From Mucilaginibacter terrigena (GTDB lineage: Bacteria > Bacteroidota > Bacteroidia > Sphingobacteriales > Sphingobacteriaceae): DNA of 64,000 nucleotides. The DNA lies in assembly GCF_004168255.1 (NCBI RefSeq), contig NZ_SEWG01000005.1, forward strand, positions 310,001-374,000. Reading direction: 5' to 3'. Of the stretch, positions 26,138 through 34,979 are shown piece after piece; position 1 is the first letter of the stretch; every line of letters starts with the position of its first letter. A program made the position numbers and the translations under genes. The notes below the pieces were generated by a model that worked only from the letters and a program-made list of their open reading frames with translations, searched no databases and was not told the DNA's origin.

Positions 26138-27517
26138 ATGACGACTCTAATAATCATATCTGTTTTACCCATCGTAATATTATACCTGGGTTTATATAAA
26201 GTTCAAAAGGCTTTGTTGCCGGTAACCATTATTGGTTTACTTGCGGCTATGACTGCGGCTATTACCCAATGGAATGATAGCGCCGTGCCGATCTACCACG
26301 GGATGATGTTGTTCAACAACTTCTCTGTCGCGTTTTCGGTGGTAAGCATTGTTTCAACCATATTGATATTATTATTGTCGAAAGGATATTTTGAAAGGAT
26401 AAGCAGCCATATTGCCGAGTATTACGCCATTATTTTGTTTTCGTTAGCGGGCATTATCGTGATGGTATCGTACCACAACCTGGTAATGCTTTTTATCGGT
26501 ATCGAGATCATGTCGGTAAGTTTATACATCCTGGCAGGCATCCGTAAAAAAGACTTTGCATCAAACGAAGCCGCTTTAAAATACTTTTTGATGGGCGCAT
26601 TTTCAACAGGCTTCCTGTTGTTCGGTATTGCCCTAATCTATGGCGCTTCGGGTTCATTTGACCTGGATGGCATCCGCGATTGGATAGTTACCCATTCGCG
26701 CAGTAACGACCCGTTATTTTATACGGGTGTTATGCTCATCATCGTTGGCCTTTGCTTTAAAGTGGGTGCAGCCCCATTCCATTTCTGGACACCCGATGTT
26801 TATGAAGGTGCGCCATCGCTTATCACTCTGTTTATGTCTACCGTGGTTAAGGTGGCTGGTTTCGCGGCGTTCTTACGCCTGTTTTCAGCTTGCTTTTTTA
26901 CCATCTCGTCCTTTTGGGCACCGGTGCTTTTGGTTATTACCATTATCACCCTGTTCATTGGCAATATAACCGCGCTTTATCAGCAAAGCTTTAAACGCAT
27001 GATGGCTTTTTCGAGCATCTCGCACGCTGGCTATTTGCTATTTGCTATTGTGGCTTTAGGCGCGGGTTCGGCCAATTCCATATTTGTATACGCCGCAGCA
27101 TATTCAATTGCCTCTATCATCGCTTTTGGCGCCCTTATACTGGTAAAACAACAAACCCGTACCGATAACTTCGACGGCTTTAACGGGCTTGCAAAAAACA
27201 ATCCCTTCCTGGCGCTGGTGCTTACTGTAAGCATGCTTTCGCTGGCTGGTATACCGCTTACTGCTGGTTTTATTGGTAAGTTCTTCATGTTTTCGGGTGC
27301 GTTGGCACACTACAACACTTTGTTGGTGGTTGTAGCGGTGGTTAACGCTATCATCAGTATTTTCTATTATTTCCGGGTTATTATTGCCATGTATTTCCGC
27401 AGCGCCGAGCGTGCCGAGGTTGAAGTACCTGCTTATTATAAGTTTGTATTAGGCATTTCGGCGATTGCAACCATCGTTATCGGGGTATATCCGGCCTTTA
27501 TATCCGCCCTTATTTAA
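26138..27517 (+). CDS. nuoN: NADH-quinone oxidoreductase subunit N
   Basis: A 459-residue antiporter-like subunit with about 14 helices, the last of the nuo set. LFIGIEIMSVSLYILAG (near residue 117), KVGAAPFHFWTPDVYEGAP (near 208) and FKRMMAFSSISHAGYLLF (near 286) are family blocks. Starts 16 bases after nuoM; no clear terminator follows, so transcription may run on into the DedA gene. Confidence 0.95.
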   Translation: MTTLIIISVLPIVILYLGLYKVQKALLPVTIIGLLAAMTAAITQWNDSAVPIYHGMMLFNNFSVAFSVVSIVSTILILLLSKGYFERISSHIAEYYAIILFSLAGIIVMVSYHNLVMLFIGIEIMSVSLYILAGIRKKDFASNEAALKYFLMGAFSTGFLLFGIALIYGASGSFDLDGIRDWIVTHSRSNDPLFYTGVMLIIVGLCFKVGAAPFHFWTPDVYEGAPSLITLFMSTVVKVAGFAAFLRLFSACFFTISSFWAPVLLVITIITLFIGNITALYQQSFKRMMAFSSISHAGYLLFAIVALGAGSANSIFVYAAAYSIASIIAFGALILVKQQTRTDNFDGFNGLAKNNPFLALVLTVSMLSLAGIPLTAGFIGKFFMFSGALAHYNTLLVVVAVVNAIISIFYYFRVIIAMYFRSAERAEVEVPAYYKFVLGISAIATIVIGVYPAFISALI

Positions 27518-27573
27518 TAAGGGGCTGCTAACTACAATTTGATTTAATATTTGTAGTTTTACGGATATAGTTA

Positions 27574-28212
27574 ATGGAAAACTTTTGGGAATACCTTCAA
27601 AATTTAACCGACGCACAGTCTATTTTAAGCAGTGGTGGCTTTTACCTGTTGCTGATAGTAGTATATGCTGAGACCGGTTTGTTTTTCGGGTTTTTTTTAC
27701 CGGGCGATTATTTGCTGTTTCTTGCAGGCCTGTTAAGCGCCGCCGGGATAATCCATGTGCCTATTTACACCTTAGTACTTTCGCTTATTGCTGCCGGTAT
27801 TTTAGGCAACTATACGGGCTACTGGTTTGGCTACCGTACCGGGCCGGTATTATTCAGTAAAAACGATTCCTTTTTCTTCAAAAAGCGATATATAGCTGTT
27901 GCCGAAGAGTTTTATGCCAAATACGGTGGTATGGCTTTGATTTTAGGCAGATTTTTCCCCATAGTTAGAACATTTGCCCCTATATTTGCAGGTGTTGTAA
28001 AAGTTGATCTTAAAAAGTTTACCATTTACAATATTATAGGCAGCGTAGCCTGGGTAACAACCTTAACCTTAACCGGTTATTTTTTAGGCAGGCGCTTCCC
28101 CGAGTTAAAGGATTATCTGGAGTACATTGTACTTGGTTTGATAATTATTACAACAATTCCGCTGATTTTTGCTTTTGTGAGAAGACGAATTGCAAAATCA
28201 AAAGAACAGTAA
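27574..28212 (+). CDS. DedA-family membrane protein
   Basis: A 212-residue membrane protein of the DedA/SNARE-associated (VTT) family, linked to membrane lipid flipping. It has the early ETGLFFGFFLPGDYLLFLAG (about 31-50) with the conserved acidic residue, and GRFFPIVRTFAPIFAGV (about 126-142) with the conserved Arg pair. The basic tail is RRRIAKSKEQ. A loose promoter-like TAATATTTG (27545-27553) lies between nuoN and this gene. Confidence 0.88.
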   Translation: MENFWEYLQNLTDAQSILSSGGFYLLLIVVYAETGLFFGFFLPGDYLLFLAGLLSAAGIIHVPIYTLVLSLIAAGILGNYTGYWFGYRTGPVLFSKNDSFFFKKRYIAVAEEFYAKYGGMALILGRFFPIVRTFAPIFAGVVKVDLKKFTIYNIIGSVAWVTTLTLTGYFLGRRFPELKDYLEYIVLGLIIITTIPLIFAFVRRRIAKSKEQ

Positions 28213-28230
28213 AATTAATAGATAGAATAC

Positions 28231-28776
28231 ATGAGCACACAACATCCCTGGCATCAGGTTTCACCGGGTGATAATATTCCTGAGATAGTAAACGCGATAA
28301 TTGAGATACCAAAAGGGTCAAAAGCTAAATACGAGATAGATAAAGAGTCGGGCCTGTTAAAGCTGGACCGTGTTTTATTTTCATCGGTAATGTACCCGGC
28401 CAATTATGGCTTTATCCCGCAAACCTATTGCGATGATAAAGATCCGCTTGATATTTTGGTGCTTTGCTCAATAGATGTTTTCCCGATGTCCATCATCGAG
28501 GCCAAGGTTGTAGGGGTGATGCACATGGTTGATAACGGCGAACAGGACGATAAGATCATCGCGGTAGCAAAAAACGATATGTCGGTTAATTATATTAACG
28601 ACCTTACGGAACTCCCACCACACGCCATGACCGAAATTGTACGCTTTTTTAAAGATTACAAGAAGCTGGAAGACAAGAATGTTACTATTGAACATTTGTT
28701 AGGTGTACGCTACGCCCATAAAGTAATTACCGAAAGTTTAGAGTTATATAAATCTACTTTCCCTGTTTACAAATAA
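28231..28776 (+). CDS. ppa: Inorganic pyrophosphatase
   Basis: A 181-residue family I soluble pyrophosphatase that hydrolyses pyrophosphate from biosynthesis. [11 protein letters not shown] (55-65) and [10 protein letters not shown] (68-77), with the metal-binding aspartates, are the active-site blocks; the third metal site (about 105-110, [10 protein letters not shown]) is also present. It lies 18 bases after the DedA gene and eight before the next. Confidence 0.95.
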   Translation: MSTQHPWHQVSPGDNIPEIVNAIIEIPKGSKAKYEIDKESGLLKLDRVLFSSVMYPANYGFIPQTYCDDKDPLDILVLCSIDVFPMSIIEAKVVGVMHMVDNGEQDDKIIAVAKNDMSVNYINDLTELPPHAMTEIVRFFKDYKKLEDKNVTIEHLLGVRYAHKVITESLELYKSTFPVYK

Positions 28777-28784
28777 AATAATTA

Positions 28785-30125
28785 ATGGACCCCGCACATT
28801 ACGAAATTAGTGTTTTCTACATTTTCGCTACCATTTTCCTGGTATTGCTTAACGGCTTTTTTGTGGCGGCAGAATTTGCCATGGTTAGGGTTAGAGGCTC
28901 GCAGATCGAGCTCAGGGCCAAAGCCGGCAGCGGCGTTGCAAAAGTAGCACGCGGCATCCTCCATAATCTTGATGGTTACCTGGCCGCAACCCAATTGGGT
29001 ATCACCATAGCATCACTGGGGCTTGGTGTTGTTGGCGAGGGCGTAGTTACCAATATTGTATTACGCGGGTTTTTAAGCGTAGGCATTACGCTTACCCCAG
29101 GCTTTATTACCGCCAGCCACATCGTTTCGTTTGCTGTTATTACCATATTACATATTGTATTTGGCGAGTTGGCGCCAAAGTCGCTTGCTATTCAAAAATC
29201 AGCCGGAACGGTTATGGCCGTATCGTTACCATTAAGATTTTTCTTTGTGGTTTTCAGGCCGGCTATATGGCTGCTTAACGGCTTTGCCAACTTTATATTA
29301 AAGCTGTTTGGTATAACAACCTTAGAGGGCGGCGAAACACACCATAGTTCTGAAGAACTGCAATACCTGTTAGAACAGGGACGGGAAACCGGCGCGCTGG
29401 ACTCTAACGAGCACGAACTGATCCAAAATGTATTTGATTTTAACGAGCGTGTGGTAAAGAACATTATGGTGCCCCGTACCAAAATATCGGGTATTGAACT
29501 GGATACCACCAAGGAAGACCTGTTGGAGTGCCTGATAACCGAAGGTTACTCGCGCATGCCTGTTTACGACGAGGTGATCGATAAGATCGTGGGTATTGTT
29601 CACGCTAAGGATATCCTGCCTTTGCTGGCCCGTAACGAGCCGATAGTATTGAAGGACATCATCCGCAAGCCATACTTTATCCCGGAAACAAAAAAGATAA
29701 ACGACCTGATGGCCGAGCTGCAACAAAAGCGCATCCAGATAGCCATCGTGTCCGACGAGTTTGGTGGTACGGCCGGGATGGTTACTCTGGAAGATATTGT
29801 AGAGGAGTTGGTTGGCGAGATCCAGGATGAGTTTGACGAAGAAAAGCCAATTGTTGAGAAACTGAACGACCGCGAGTTTGTGGTAAATGCCCTTGCGCCG
29901 ATATACGACGTGAACGAGCACCTGCCGCACGACCTGCCCGAGGATGGCGACTTTGATACCGTATCCGGATGGCTGGGCCATATTTTTGGTAAGATACCTG
30001 ATGTAGGTGAGCAAAAGGAAAGTAACGGCTACAACATTACCGTGCTGAAAAAATCTGACCAGAACATCGAATCTGTAAAACTGGAGCTGCTGATAAACGA
30101 AGAGGACGCTGTAGATTTACATTAG
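28785..30125 (+). CDS. CNNM/CBS/CorC-domain membrane protein (hemolysin-type)
   Basis: A 446-residue protein with an N-terminal CNNM (DUF21) membrane domain (about 1-200, including FFVAAEFAMVRVR), two CBS domains (about 215-335, including NIMVPRTKI and SDEFGGTAGMVTLEDIVEEL) and a C-terminal CorC/HlyC domain (about 350-440). The family is tied to Mg2+/Co2+ transport or resistance; hemolysin in the usual name is historical and toxin activity should not be assumed. Confidence 0.9.
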   Translation: MDPAHYEISVFYIFATIFLVLLNGFFVAAEFAMVRVRGSQIELRAKAGSGVAKVARGILHNLDGYLAATQLGITIASLGLGVVGEGVVTNIVLRGFLSVGITLTPGFITASHIVSFAVITILHIVFGELAPKSLAIQKSAGTVMAVSLPLRFFFVVFRPAIWLLNGFANFILKLFGITTLEGGETHHSSEELQYLLEQGRETGALDSNEHELIQNVFDFNERVVKNIMVPRTKISGIELDTTKEDLLECLITEGYSRMPVYDEVIDKIVGIVHAKDILPLLARNEPIVLKDIIRKPYFIPETKKINDLMAELQQKRIQIAIVSDEFGGTAGMVTLEDIVEELVGEIQDEFDEEKPIVEKLNDREFVVNALAPIYDVNEHLPHDLPEDGDFDTVSGWLGHIFGKIPDVGEQKESNGYNITVLKKSDQNIESVKLELLINEEDAVDLH

Positions 30126-30130
30126 TTTCG

Positions 30131-30207
30131 AGTATCAAGTAGTTAGTGTCATGACCAGGATCCACTACTTTAAAAACCTTGATACCTGCTACTAACTACT
30201 TGATACT
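30131..30207. repeat. Perfect 17-bp inverted repeat before rsmE
   Basis: AGTATCAAGTAGTTAGT (30131-30147) and its exact complement (30191-30207) enclose 43 bases. No T-run follows. It lies between the CNNM stop and the rsmE ATG and makes the open frame before rsmE look longer than the gene. Confidence 0.8.
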
Positions 30208-30217
30208 AAAAAAGAAA

Positions 30218-30925
30218 ATGCAGCTTTTTTACACACCTGATATCGACCCCACTTTATCCCAATACTTTTTAAGCGAGGAAGAGAGCAAACACGCCGTGCG
30301 CGTACTGCGCCTGAATGTTGGTGATGCCGTCACCCTGATAGACGGCAAGGGCGGCCTGTATAAAGCCGAAATAAAGGATGCCCACCCCAAGCGTACCATC
30401 CTGCAGATCAACTCCGTTACACAGCAGTTTAATAAACGTAACCATTACCTGCATATAGCCATAGCGCCAACAAAAAATTTAGACAGGGTAGAATGGTTTT
30501 TAGAAAAAGCCACAGAAATTGGGATCGACGAGATAACGCTGATCATCTGCCAGCGGTCGGAACGGAAGGAAGCTAAGGCCGAACGCCTGAACAAGATCAT
30601 TACCTCGGCCATAAAGCAATCTATCAAAGCATATCACCCTGTTTTGAATGCGCCGGTTAACCTGGCCCAATTTATAAAACAACCATTTGACGGGCAAAAG
30701 TTTATTGCGCATTGCGATGAGGGCGAAAAAGCAAGCCTGGCACAATCTATCTTAAAACAAAACCGTTATTTGATACTGATAGGCCCCGAGGGGGATTTTA
30801 CCCCCGCCGAAGTAGATGCCGCTTTGCAGAGCGGTTATAAAGCCATAACTTTAGGTGAAAGCCGTTTGCGTACCGAAACAGCCGCATTAGAAGCATGTTT
30901 CGAAGTAAATTTTTTAAACCGATAA
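30218..30925 (+). CDS. rsmE: 16S rRNA (uracil-1498-N3)-methyltransferase
   Basis: A 235-residue SPOUT-class methyltransferase that modifies U1498 of 16S rRNA. An N-terminal PUA-like part with HAVRVLRL is followed by the knot with TKNLDRVEWFLEKATEIG, LIGPEGDFTPAEV and LGESRLRTETAAL, the SAM-binding loop. The ATG at 30218 opens with MQLFYTPDI; the 13 codons upstream in frame come from the inverted repeat. Confidence 0.92.
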   Translation: MQLFYTPDIDPTLSQYFLSEEESKHAVRVLRLNVGDAVTLIDGKGGLYKAEIKDAHPKRTILQINSVTQQFNKRNHYLHIAIAPTKNLDRVEWFLEKATEIGIDEITLIICQRSERKEAKAERLNKIITSAIKQSIKAYHPVLNAPVNLAQFIKQPFDGQKFIAHCDEGEKASLAQSILKQNRYLILIGPEGDFTPAEVDAALQSGYKAITLGESRLRTETAALEACFEVNFLNR

Positions 30926-31588
30926 ATGAGGAGATCCATTTTTGTTACCGCAGCTATTGCCCTGATGTTTTGCATCAGTAGCTTTACCGCGCCATCGTAC
31001 AAAATGGGCAGGCTAAAATATAACGGCGGCGGTGATTGGTATGGTGACCGCACAGCCCTGGTAAACCTCATTAAATTTTGCAACGAAAACCTGAAAACAA
31101 ATTTTCAGCCCGAGGAAGAGGTGGTTGAGGTGGGCAGCGAGCAGATCTATAATTACCCTTTTGTGTTTATGACCGGGCACGGCAACGTGCTGTTTAGCGA
31201 CCAGGAGGCGCGCAACCTGCGCAAGTATTTAACCGGCGGCGGCTTTTTGCATATCGATGATAATTACGGGTTTGATAAATTTATTCGCCCGCAAATGAAA
31301 AAGGTATTCCCCGAGCTTGATTTTGTAGAGCTGCCGGCAAATTACGCCATTTATCACCAAAAATATAGTTTCCCTGCAGGCCTGCCAAAAATTCACGAAC
31401 ACGATGGTAAACGCCCGCAAGGCTTTGGGTTGATCTATAAGGGCAGGCTGGTATGTTTTTATACCTACGAGTGCGACCTGGGCAATGGCTGGGAAGATTA
31501 TGGCACTTATGCCGGCGACAGCCAGGAAGCGCGGTTAAAAGCCCTTAGAATGGGCGCGAACCTTATCCAATATATCTTCACTAAATAA
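30926..31588 (+). CDS. DUF4159-domain secreted protein
   Basis: A 220-residue protein with a signal peptide (about 1-22) and one DUF4159 domain: MGRLKYNGGGDWYGDRTAL, FVFMTGHGNVLFSDQEARNL, LTGGGFLHIDDNYGFD and GRLVCFYTYECDLGNGWED. The fold resembles glutamine-amidotransferase-like domains of gliding/adhesion-associated proteins, but activity is not known. It begins directly after the rsmE stop, so the two are probably co-expressed. Confidence 0.82.
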   Translation: MRRSIFVTAAIALMFCISSFTAPSYKMGRLKYNGGGDWYGDRTALVNLIKFCNENLKTNFQPEEEVVEVGSEQIYNYPFVFMTGHGNVLFSDQEARNLRKYLTGGGFLHIDDNYGFDKFIRPQMKKVFPELDFVELPANYAIYHQKYSFPAGLPKIHEHDGKRPQGFGLIYKGRLVCFYTYECDLGNGWEDYGTYAGDSQEARLKALRMGANLIQYIFTK

Positions 31589-31638
31589 GATAAATTATCT
31601 GTTAATTCATAAATTCGGAAGATCCTGATCCAGACAAT

Positions 31639-32136
31639 ATGTACAAGATAAAAGTTAATAATACGCACGATTTTGAAGTTGAAAGAAAAGGCGATACGCT
31701 GTCAGTAAATAACGATACCGTCGACGCGGATATCAAGCAACTGAATGACCTGCTGTATCATGTTATTAACAATAATGGATCGTACAACGCCGAGGTGGTA
31801 AGTTTTGACCCGCAAGCAAAGACTGCCGAAATAAAGGTGAACAACAATATTTACACCCTTGCAGCAAAAGACCAGTTTGATGTACTGCTGGACAAGATGG
31901 GCCTGAGCAATCTGATGACCGCCAGGGTAAGCGATATTAAAGCCCCGATGCCCGGCTTGGTATTAAAGGTTTTGGTTGAAGAAGGCGCCGAAATTAAAAA
32001 AGGCGATAACCTGTTTGTACTGGAAGCCATGAAAATGGAAAACATTATTAAAGCCCCGGCAGATGTTACGGTAAAAACCATCAAAATAAAGCCCGGCGAT
32101 AAAGTTGAAAAAGGACAGATATTAATTGTGTTTTAA
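31639..32136 (+). CDS. Biotin carboxyl carrier domain protein
   Basis: A 165-residue protein with a C-terminal biotinyl domain (about 98-165). The biotin attachment site is EAMKM (129-133, Lys132) after IKAPMPGLVLKV. The N-terminal half matches the small carrier of Bacteroidota acyl-CoA carboxylases rather than AccB. The partner carboxylase genes are not next to it, so it may serve a propionyl- or acetyl-CoA carboxylase elsewhere. Confidence 0.88.
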   Translation: MYKIKVNNTHDFEVERKGDTLSVNNDTVDADIKQLNDLLYHVINNNGSYNAEVVSFDPQAKTAEIKVNNNIYTLAAKDQFDVLLDKMGLSNLMTARVSDIKAPMPGLVLKVLVEEGAEIKKGDNLFVLEAMKMENIIKAPADVTVKTIKIKPGDKVEKGQILIVF

Positions 32137-32144
32137 GAAATATG

Positions 32145-32200
32145 GTGAGCCTGTCGAACCATTAAGAAAGCGTATAAGTCTCCGACAAGCTCAGACTGAC
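32145..32200. repeat. Dispersed inverted repeat of the GAGCCTGTCGAA type
   Basis: GTGAGCCTGTCG near 32145 pairs imperfectly with CGACAAGCTCAG near 32183. It lies between two convergent genes (biotin carrier and NUDIX) and may serve both as a 3' stem-loop. Confidence 0.55.
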
Positions 32201-32224
32201 AGTTGTAATAATTATCGGGCGGGC

Positions 32225-32773
32225 TTAAAGTTCCCCCAATTTCATCAAAGCGTAAAACAACCCGGTGCAATGTAAGGCCTGGGCTATTTTATTATCTGCC
32301 AGCAGCTGTTTTACTTCGGCTATTGTATACTCTTCCACCACAAGTTCTTCGTGTTCGTCAAGGCTTTGGCCCTGTACTTTTTTGCCGCCTTTGGCCAGGT
32401 AGCAAAAGGTTTTGTTATTAGCGGTGGATGGGTTGGCATATACGGTGCTTACCAGTTCGATATCATCAAACCGGTAGCCGGTTTCTTCCAGCAGTTCGCG
32501 GCGCATAGCGGCCTCAGGTGCCTCGTCGCCATCAATTACCCCACCAGGTATTTCAAGCGAAACCAGGTTGGCGGCATGCCTGTACTGGCGCACCATTAAA
32601 ACTTTATTATCCTGGGTTATGGCAACAGCGTTTACCCAGTTAGGGTACTCCAGCACGTAATATTGCTCCACTATGCGGCCATCGGGCATTTCGCACTTAT
32701 CGCTGCGCAGGGTAGCCCAGGGGCCTTTATGTATGTAGGTAGATGAACAGGTCTTCCAGTTAAGCTCACTCAT
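32225..32773 (-). CDS. NUDIX hydrolase (ADP-ribose pyrophosphatase type)
   Basis: A 182-residue NUDIX protein with NWVNAVAITQDNKVLMVRQY, EIPGGVIDGDEAPEAAMRRE and LLEETGYRF, a canonical NUDIX box with all glutamates in place, unlike the one at 1228. The pattern suits NudF/ADP-ribose pyrophosphatase. I chose the ATG at 32773 (MSELNWK); an ATG two codons upstream and a GTG at 32797 are also in frame. It is a single gene. Confidence 0.88.
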   Translation of the reverse strand: MSELNWKTCSSTYIHKGPWATLRSDKCEMPDGRIVEQYYVLEYPNWVNAVAITQDNKVLMVRQYRHAANLVSLEIPGGVIDGDEAPEAAMRRELLEETGYRFDDIELVSTVYANPSTANNKTFCYLAKGGKKVQGQSLDEHEELVVEEYTIAEVKQLLADNKIAQALHCTGLFYALMKLGEL

Positions 32774-32851
32774 AAGCATAGTAATTAAGCGCCTCACGCT
32801 ATGTCAAAGGCACAATTTCGGATTTAGAATTTAGTGTTTAGGATTTAACCC

Positions 32852-33652
32852 TTACCAGCTGCCGCTGCTTCCGCCGCCGCCAAAGCTGCCGCCACCAAAA
32901 CCGCCCCAGCTACCTCCTCCGCTGCTGCCTCCGCCACCGGAAAAGCCACCCCAGTTGCTGCCACTGCTACGGCCACCACCGCCAAGCATATTACCCGCCA
33001 GGAACCACCAAAACGGGCTTGCGCCGCCGCGGCTGCCAATTATACGGCCGCCACCACCACCGCCGCCGCGTTTACGGAATACGATGATAAGTATAAAGAT
33101 GACAATAATAATAATGAAACCGATTGAGCCGCCGTCCTTTTTACTTACGGAATTCTTTTTTTCGGCCTTGTATTCACCTTTGGTGTATTTAATGATATTG
33201 GTAACGGCAGCATCTAACCCTCCATAGTAGTCGCCCTCCCTAAAGCGGGGCTTCATATCGTTCTGGATGATCTGCTGGGTAATGATATCAGGAAGCGCGC
33301 CCTCGGTGCCGTAGCCTGTTTGAATGGTCATCTTCCGATCGTTAAGCGCCACAAGCACCATTACGCCGTTGTTCTTATCCTTTGTGCCCACACCCCATTT
33401 CCGGCCGAGCTTTAAAGCGTAGTCGCTTATTTCGTAATCGCCTACTGTAGGCACTATAACTACGGCTATCTGTATCGATGTTGAATCTTCAAATGCCTTT
33501 AATTTAGTGTCCAACTGTTGTTTTTGGTCGCCGGATAGGGTACCAGTAAAATCACTAACAGGGCTGGCAGTTGGCTTATCAGGGAGGGTCTGCGCAAAGG
33601 CAGGGGCTAAACATAGCACCAGGCACAAGCAGAAAAATAGTTTCTTGATCAT
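32852..33652 (-). CDS. TPM-domain membrane protein with Gly/Ser-rich tail (YgcG-like)
   Basis: A 266-residue protein: signal peptide (about 1-20), TPM domain (about 30-160; DFTGTLSGDQKQQLDTKLK, then VMVLVALNDRKMTIQTGYG), one membrane helix (about 174-192), and a tail of about 65 residues made mostly of Gly, Ser, Trp and Phe ending SGGGGSSGSW-like. The tail is low complexity, probably exposed and flexible. It lies downstream of another TPM protein and lemA; these sets are common but their exact function is unclear. Confidence 0.85.
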   Translation of the reverse strand: MIKKLFFCLCLVLCLAPAFAQTLPDKPTASPVSDFTGTLSGDQKQQLDTKLKAFEDSTSIQIAVVIVPTVGDYEISDYALKLGRKWGVGTKDKNNGVMVLVALNDRKMTIQTGYGTEGALPDIITQQIIQNDMKPRFREGDYYGGLDAAVTNIIKYTKGEYKAEKKNSVSKKDGGSIGFIIIIVIFILIIVFRKRGGGGGGGRIIGSRGGASPFWWFLAGNMLGGGGRSSGSNWGGFSGGGGSSGGGSWGGFGGGSFGGGGSSGSW

Positions 33653-33661
33653 TATATAAAT

Positions 33662-34096
33662 TTATTGACCGTCCATAAAGGCGATATCGTCCGGAAGCTC
33701 GTTCTTATCGTTAAGCATGTACGGGAAGTATTTTTTTAGCTGTTCGCCGGCTTTTTTAACACCGGTTGTAATGCCCTCAACCAGGTTGCCATATTTAAAA
33801 TGGTTCAGCATTTCTTCTTTGGTGCCATCCCAAAAATCGGCAGGTACCACGGCGTTTATGCCGGCATCGCCAATGATGGCAAACTTACGGTCAACAGTGG
33901 CCACATAAATAAGTACACCGTTGCGTAGCTTGGTTTTATGCATCTCCAACTGGGCGAAATATTTTACCGCACGGTCCAGCGGGTCGCCGGCACAGGTTTT
34001 CTCCATACATACGCGTACCTCGCCCGATGTGTTCTTCTCGGCATCGGCAACAGCCTTTTGTATCCGCTGCTGTTCCTCTTCGGTAAATACTGCCAT
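33662..34096 (-). CDS. TPM-domain protein without signal peptide
   Basis: A 144-residue soluble TPM-domain protein: EEEQQRIQKAVADAEKNTSGEVRVCME, then NGVLIYVATVDRKFAIIGDAG and GTKEEMLNHFKYGN. No membrane helix is seen. It starts 104 bases downstream of lemA; that gap is filled with short ATTAGTGA/TCACTAAT repeats. Its stop is nine bases before the YgcG-like gene. Probably it works with LemA and the membrane TPM protein at the envelope. Confidence 0.82.
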   Translation of the reverse strand: MAVFTEEEQQRIQKAVADAEKNTSGEVRVCMEKTCAGDPLDRAVKYFAQLEMHKTKLRNGVLIYVATVDRKFAIIGDAGINAVVPADFWDGTKEEMLNHFKYGNLVEGITTGVKKAGEQLKKYFPYMLNDKNELPDDIAFMDGQ

Positions 34097-34199
34097 GGTT
34101 AATTAGTGATTTAGTGAATTTTAAATTTAGTGATTTATAAAAAGGAGTTAGCAAACAAGCGATCTCGATCACTAATTCACTAACTCATTAATTCACTAA

Positions 34200-34778
34200 T
34201 TAAAAAGCGACTTTTGGCGCTTTATCGGCACCGGCATCGCTTTGGAAATAACCTTTTACAGCGAAACCGAATATTTTAGCGGTGATATTAGCCGGGAAAG
34301 TACGGATCTTGCTGTTGTATGCCTGTACCGATTCGTTAAAATCGCGGCGGGCAACGCCGATGCGGTTTTCGGTACCTTCTAACTGCACCTGTAAATTCCT
34401 GAAAGCATCATTAGCCCTTAAAGTAGGGTAGTTTTCTGATGCAACCAATAAACGACCCAAAGCAGTGCTTAACTGGCCCTGTGCCTGCTGATACTGCTGA
34501 ATAGCTTCTGGTGTAAGCTTAGTTGGGTCAACCTGGATAGATGTTGCCCTTGCGCGTGCATTGGTAACTTCGGTTAACGTACCTTTTTCAAAATTGGCTT
34601 CGCCTTTTACGGTTGATACAAGGTTAGGGATCAGGTCGCTGCGGCGCTGGTACTGTGTTTGCACCTCGCCCCACTTGCCCTGTACGTTCTCGTCAGATTT
34701 TACCATGCCATTGTAACTGCAGCCACCCATAAGGGCCAGTACTACTACAACAGCTATTGCGATCAATAAATTTTTCAT
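34200..34778 (-). CDS. lemA: LemA-family protein
   Basis: A 192-residue LemA protein with an N-terminal hydrophobic segment ending in a lipobox-like LMGGC (Cys20), then the coiled helical domain with VQGKWGEVQTQYQRRSDLIPN and ENYPTLRANDAFRNLQVQLEG, the family hallmark, and VQAYNSKIRTFPANITAKIFGF. It heads a minus-strand lemA-TPM-TPM group. The function of LemA is poorly known; envelope stress links are reported in other bacteria. Confidence 0.92.
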   Translation of the reverse strand: MKNLLIAIAVVVVLALMGGCSYNGMVKSDENVQGKWGEVQTQYQRRSDLIPNLVSTVKGEANFEKGTLTEVTNARARATSIQVDPTKLTPEAIQQYQQAQGQLSTALGRLLVASENYPTLRANDAFRNLQVQLEGTENRIGVARRDFNESVQAYNSKIRTFPANITAKIFGFAVKGYFQSDAGADKAPKVAF

Positions 34779-34925
34779 TGTGTGTTTTTAGTTTTTATAG
34801 TGATGTGAATTTACAAATTAGATTACAAAACGCATACCGTTGTTACAAAACGTAACATTTACGCCATAATGGCAATAATTGGCTGTGTAAATGTAATTAA
34901 ATACGGCTAACATGCTATATGATTT

Positions 34926-34933
34926 TATATTTG
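34926..34933 (+). promoter_or_regulatory. -7 promoter element of the GH92 gene
   Basis: TATATTTG, an exact TAnnTTTG match, 46 bases before the GH92 ATG. The 201-base gap to lemA otherwise holds AT-rich sequence with no gene. Confidence 0.5.
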
Positions 34934-34979
34934 CCTTTACTTAACTATTTACTGACACGCAATATCATACCATCAATAA

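Noticed and set aside
30179..30217. Upstream start of rsmE
   Set aside because: The extra codons are the right arm of an inverted repeat; MQLFYTPDI at 30218 is the usual start.
32845..33039. Alanine-rich open frame on the minus strand
   Set aside because: It is another frame of the Gly/Ser-rich tail of the TPM protein, an artefact of GC-rich repetitive codons.
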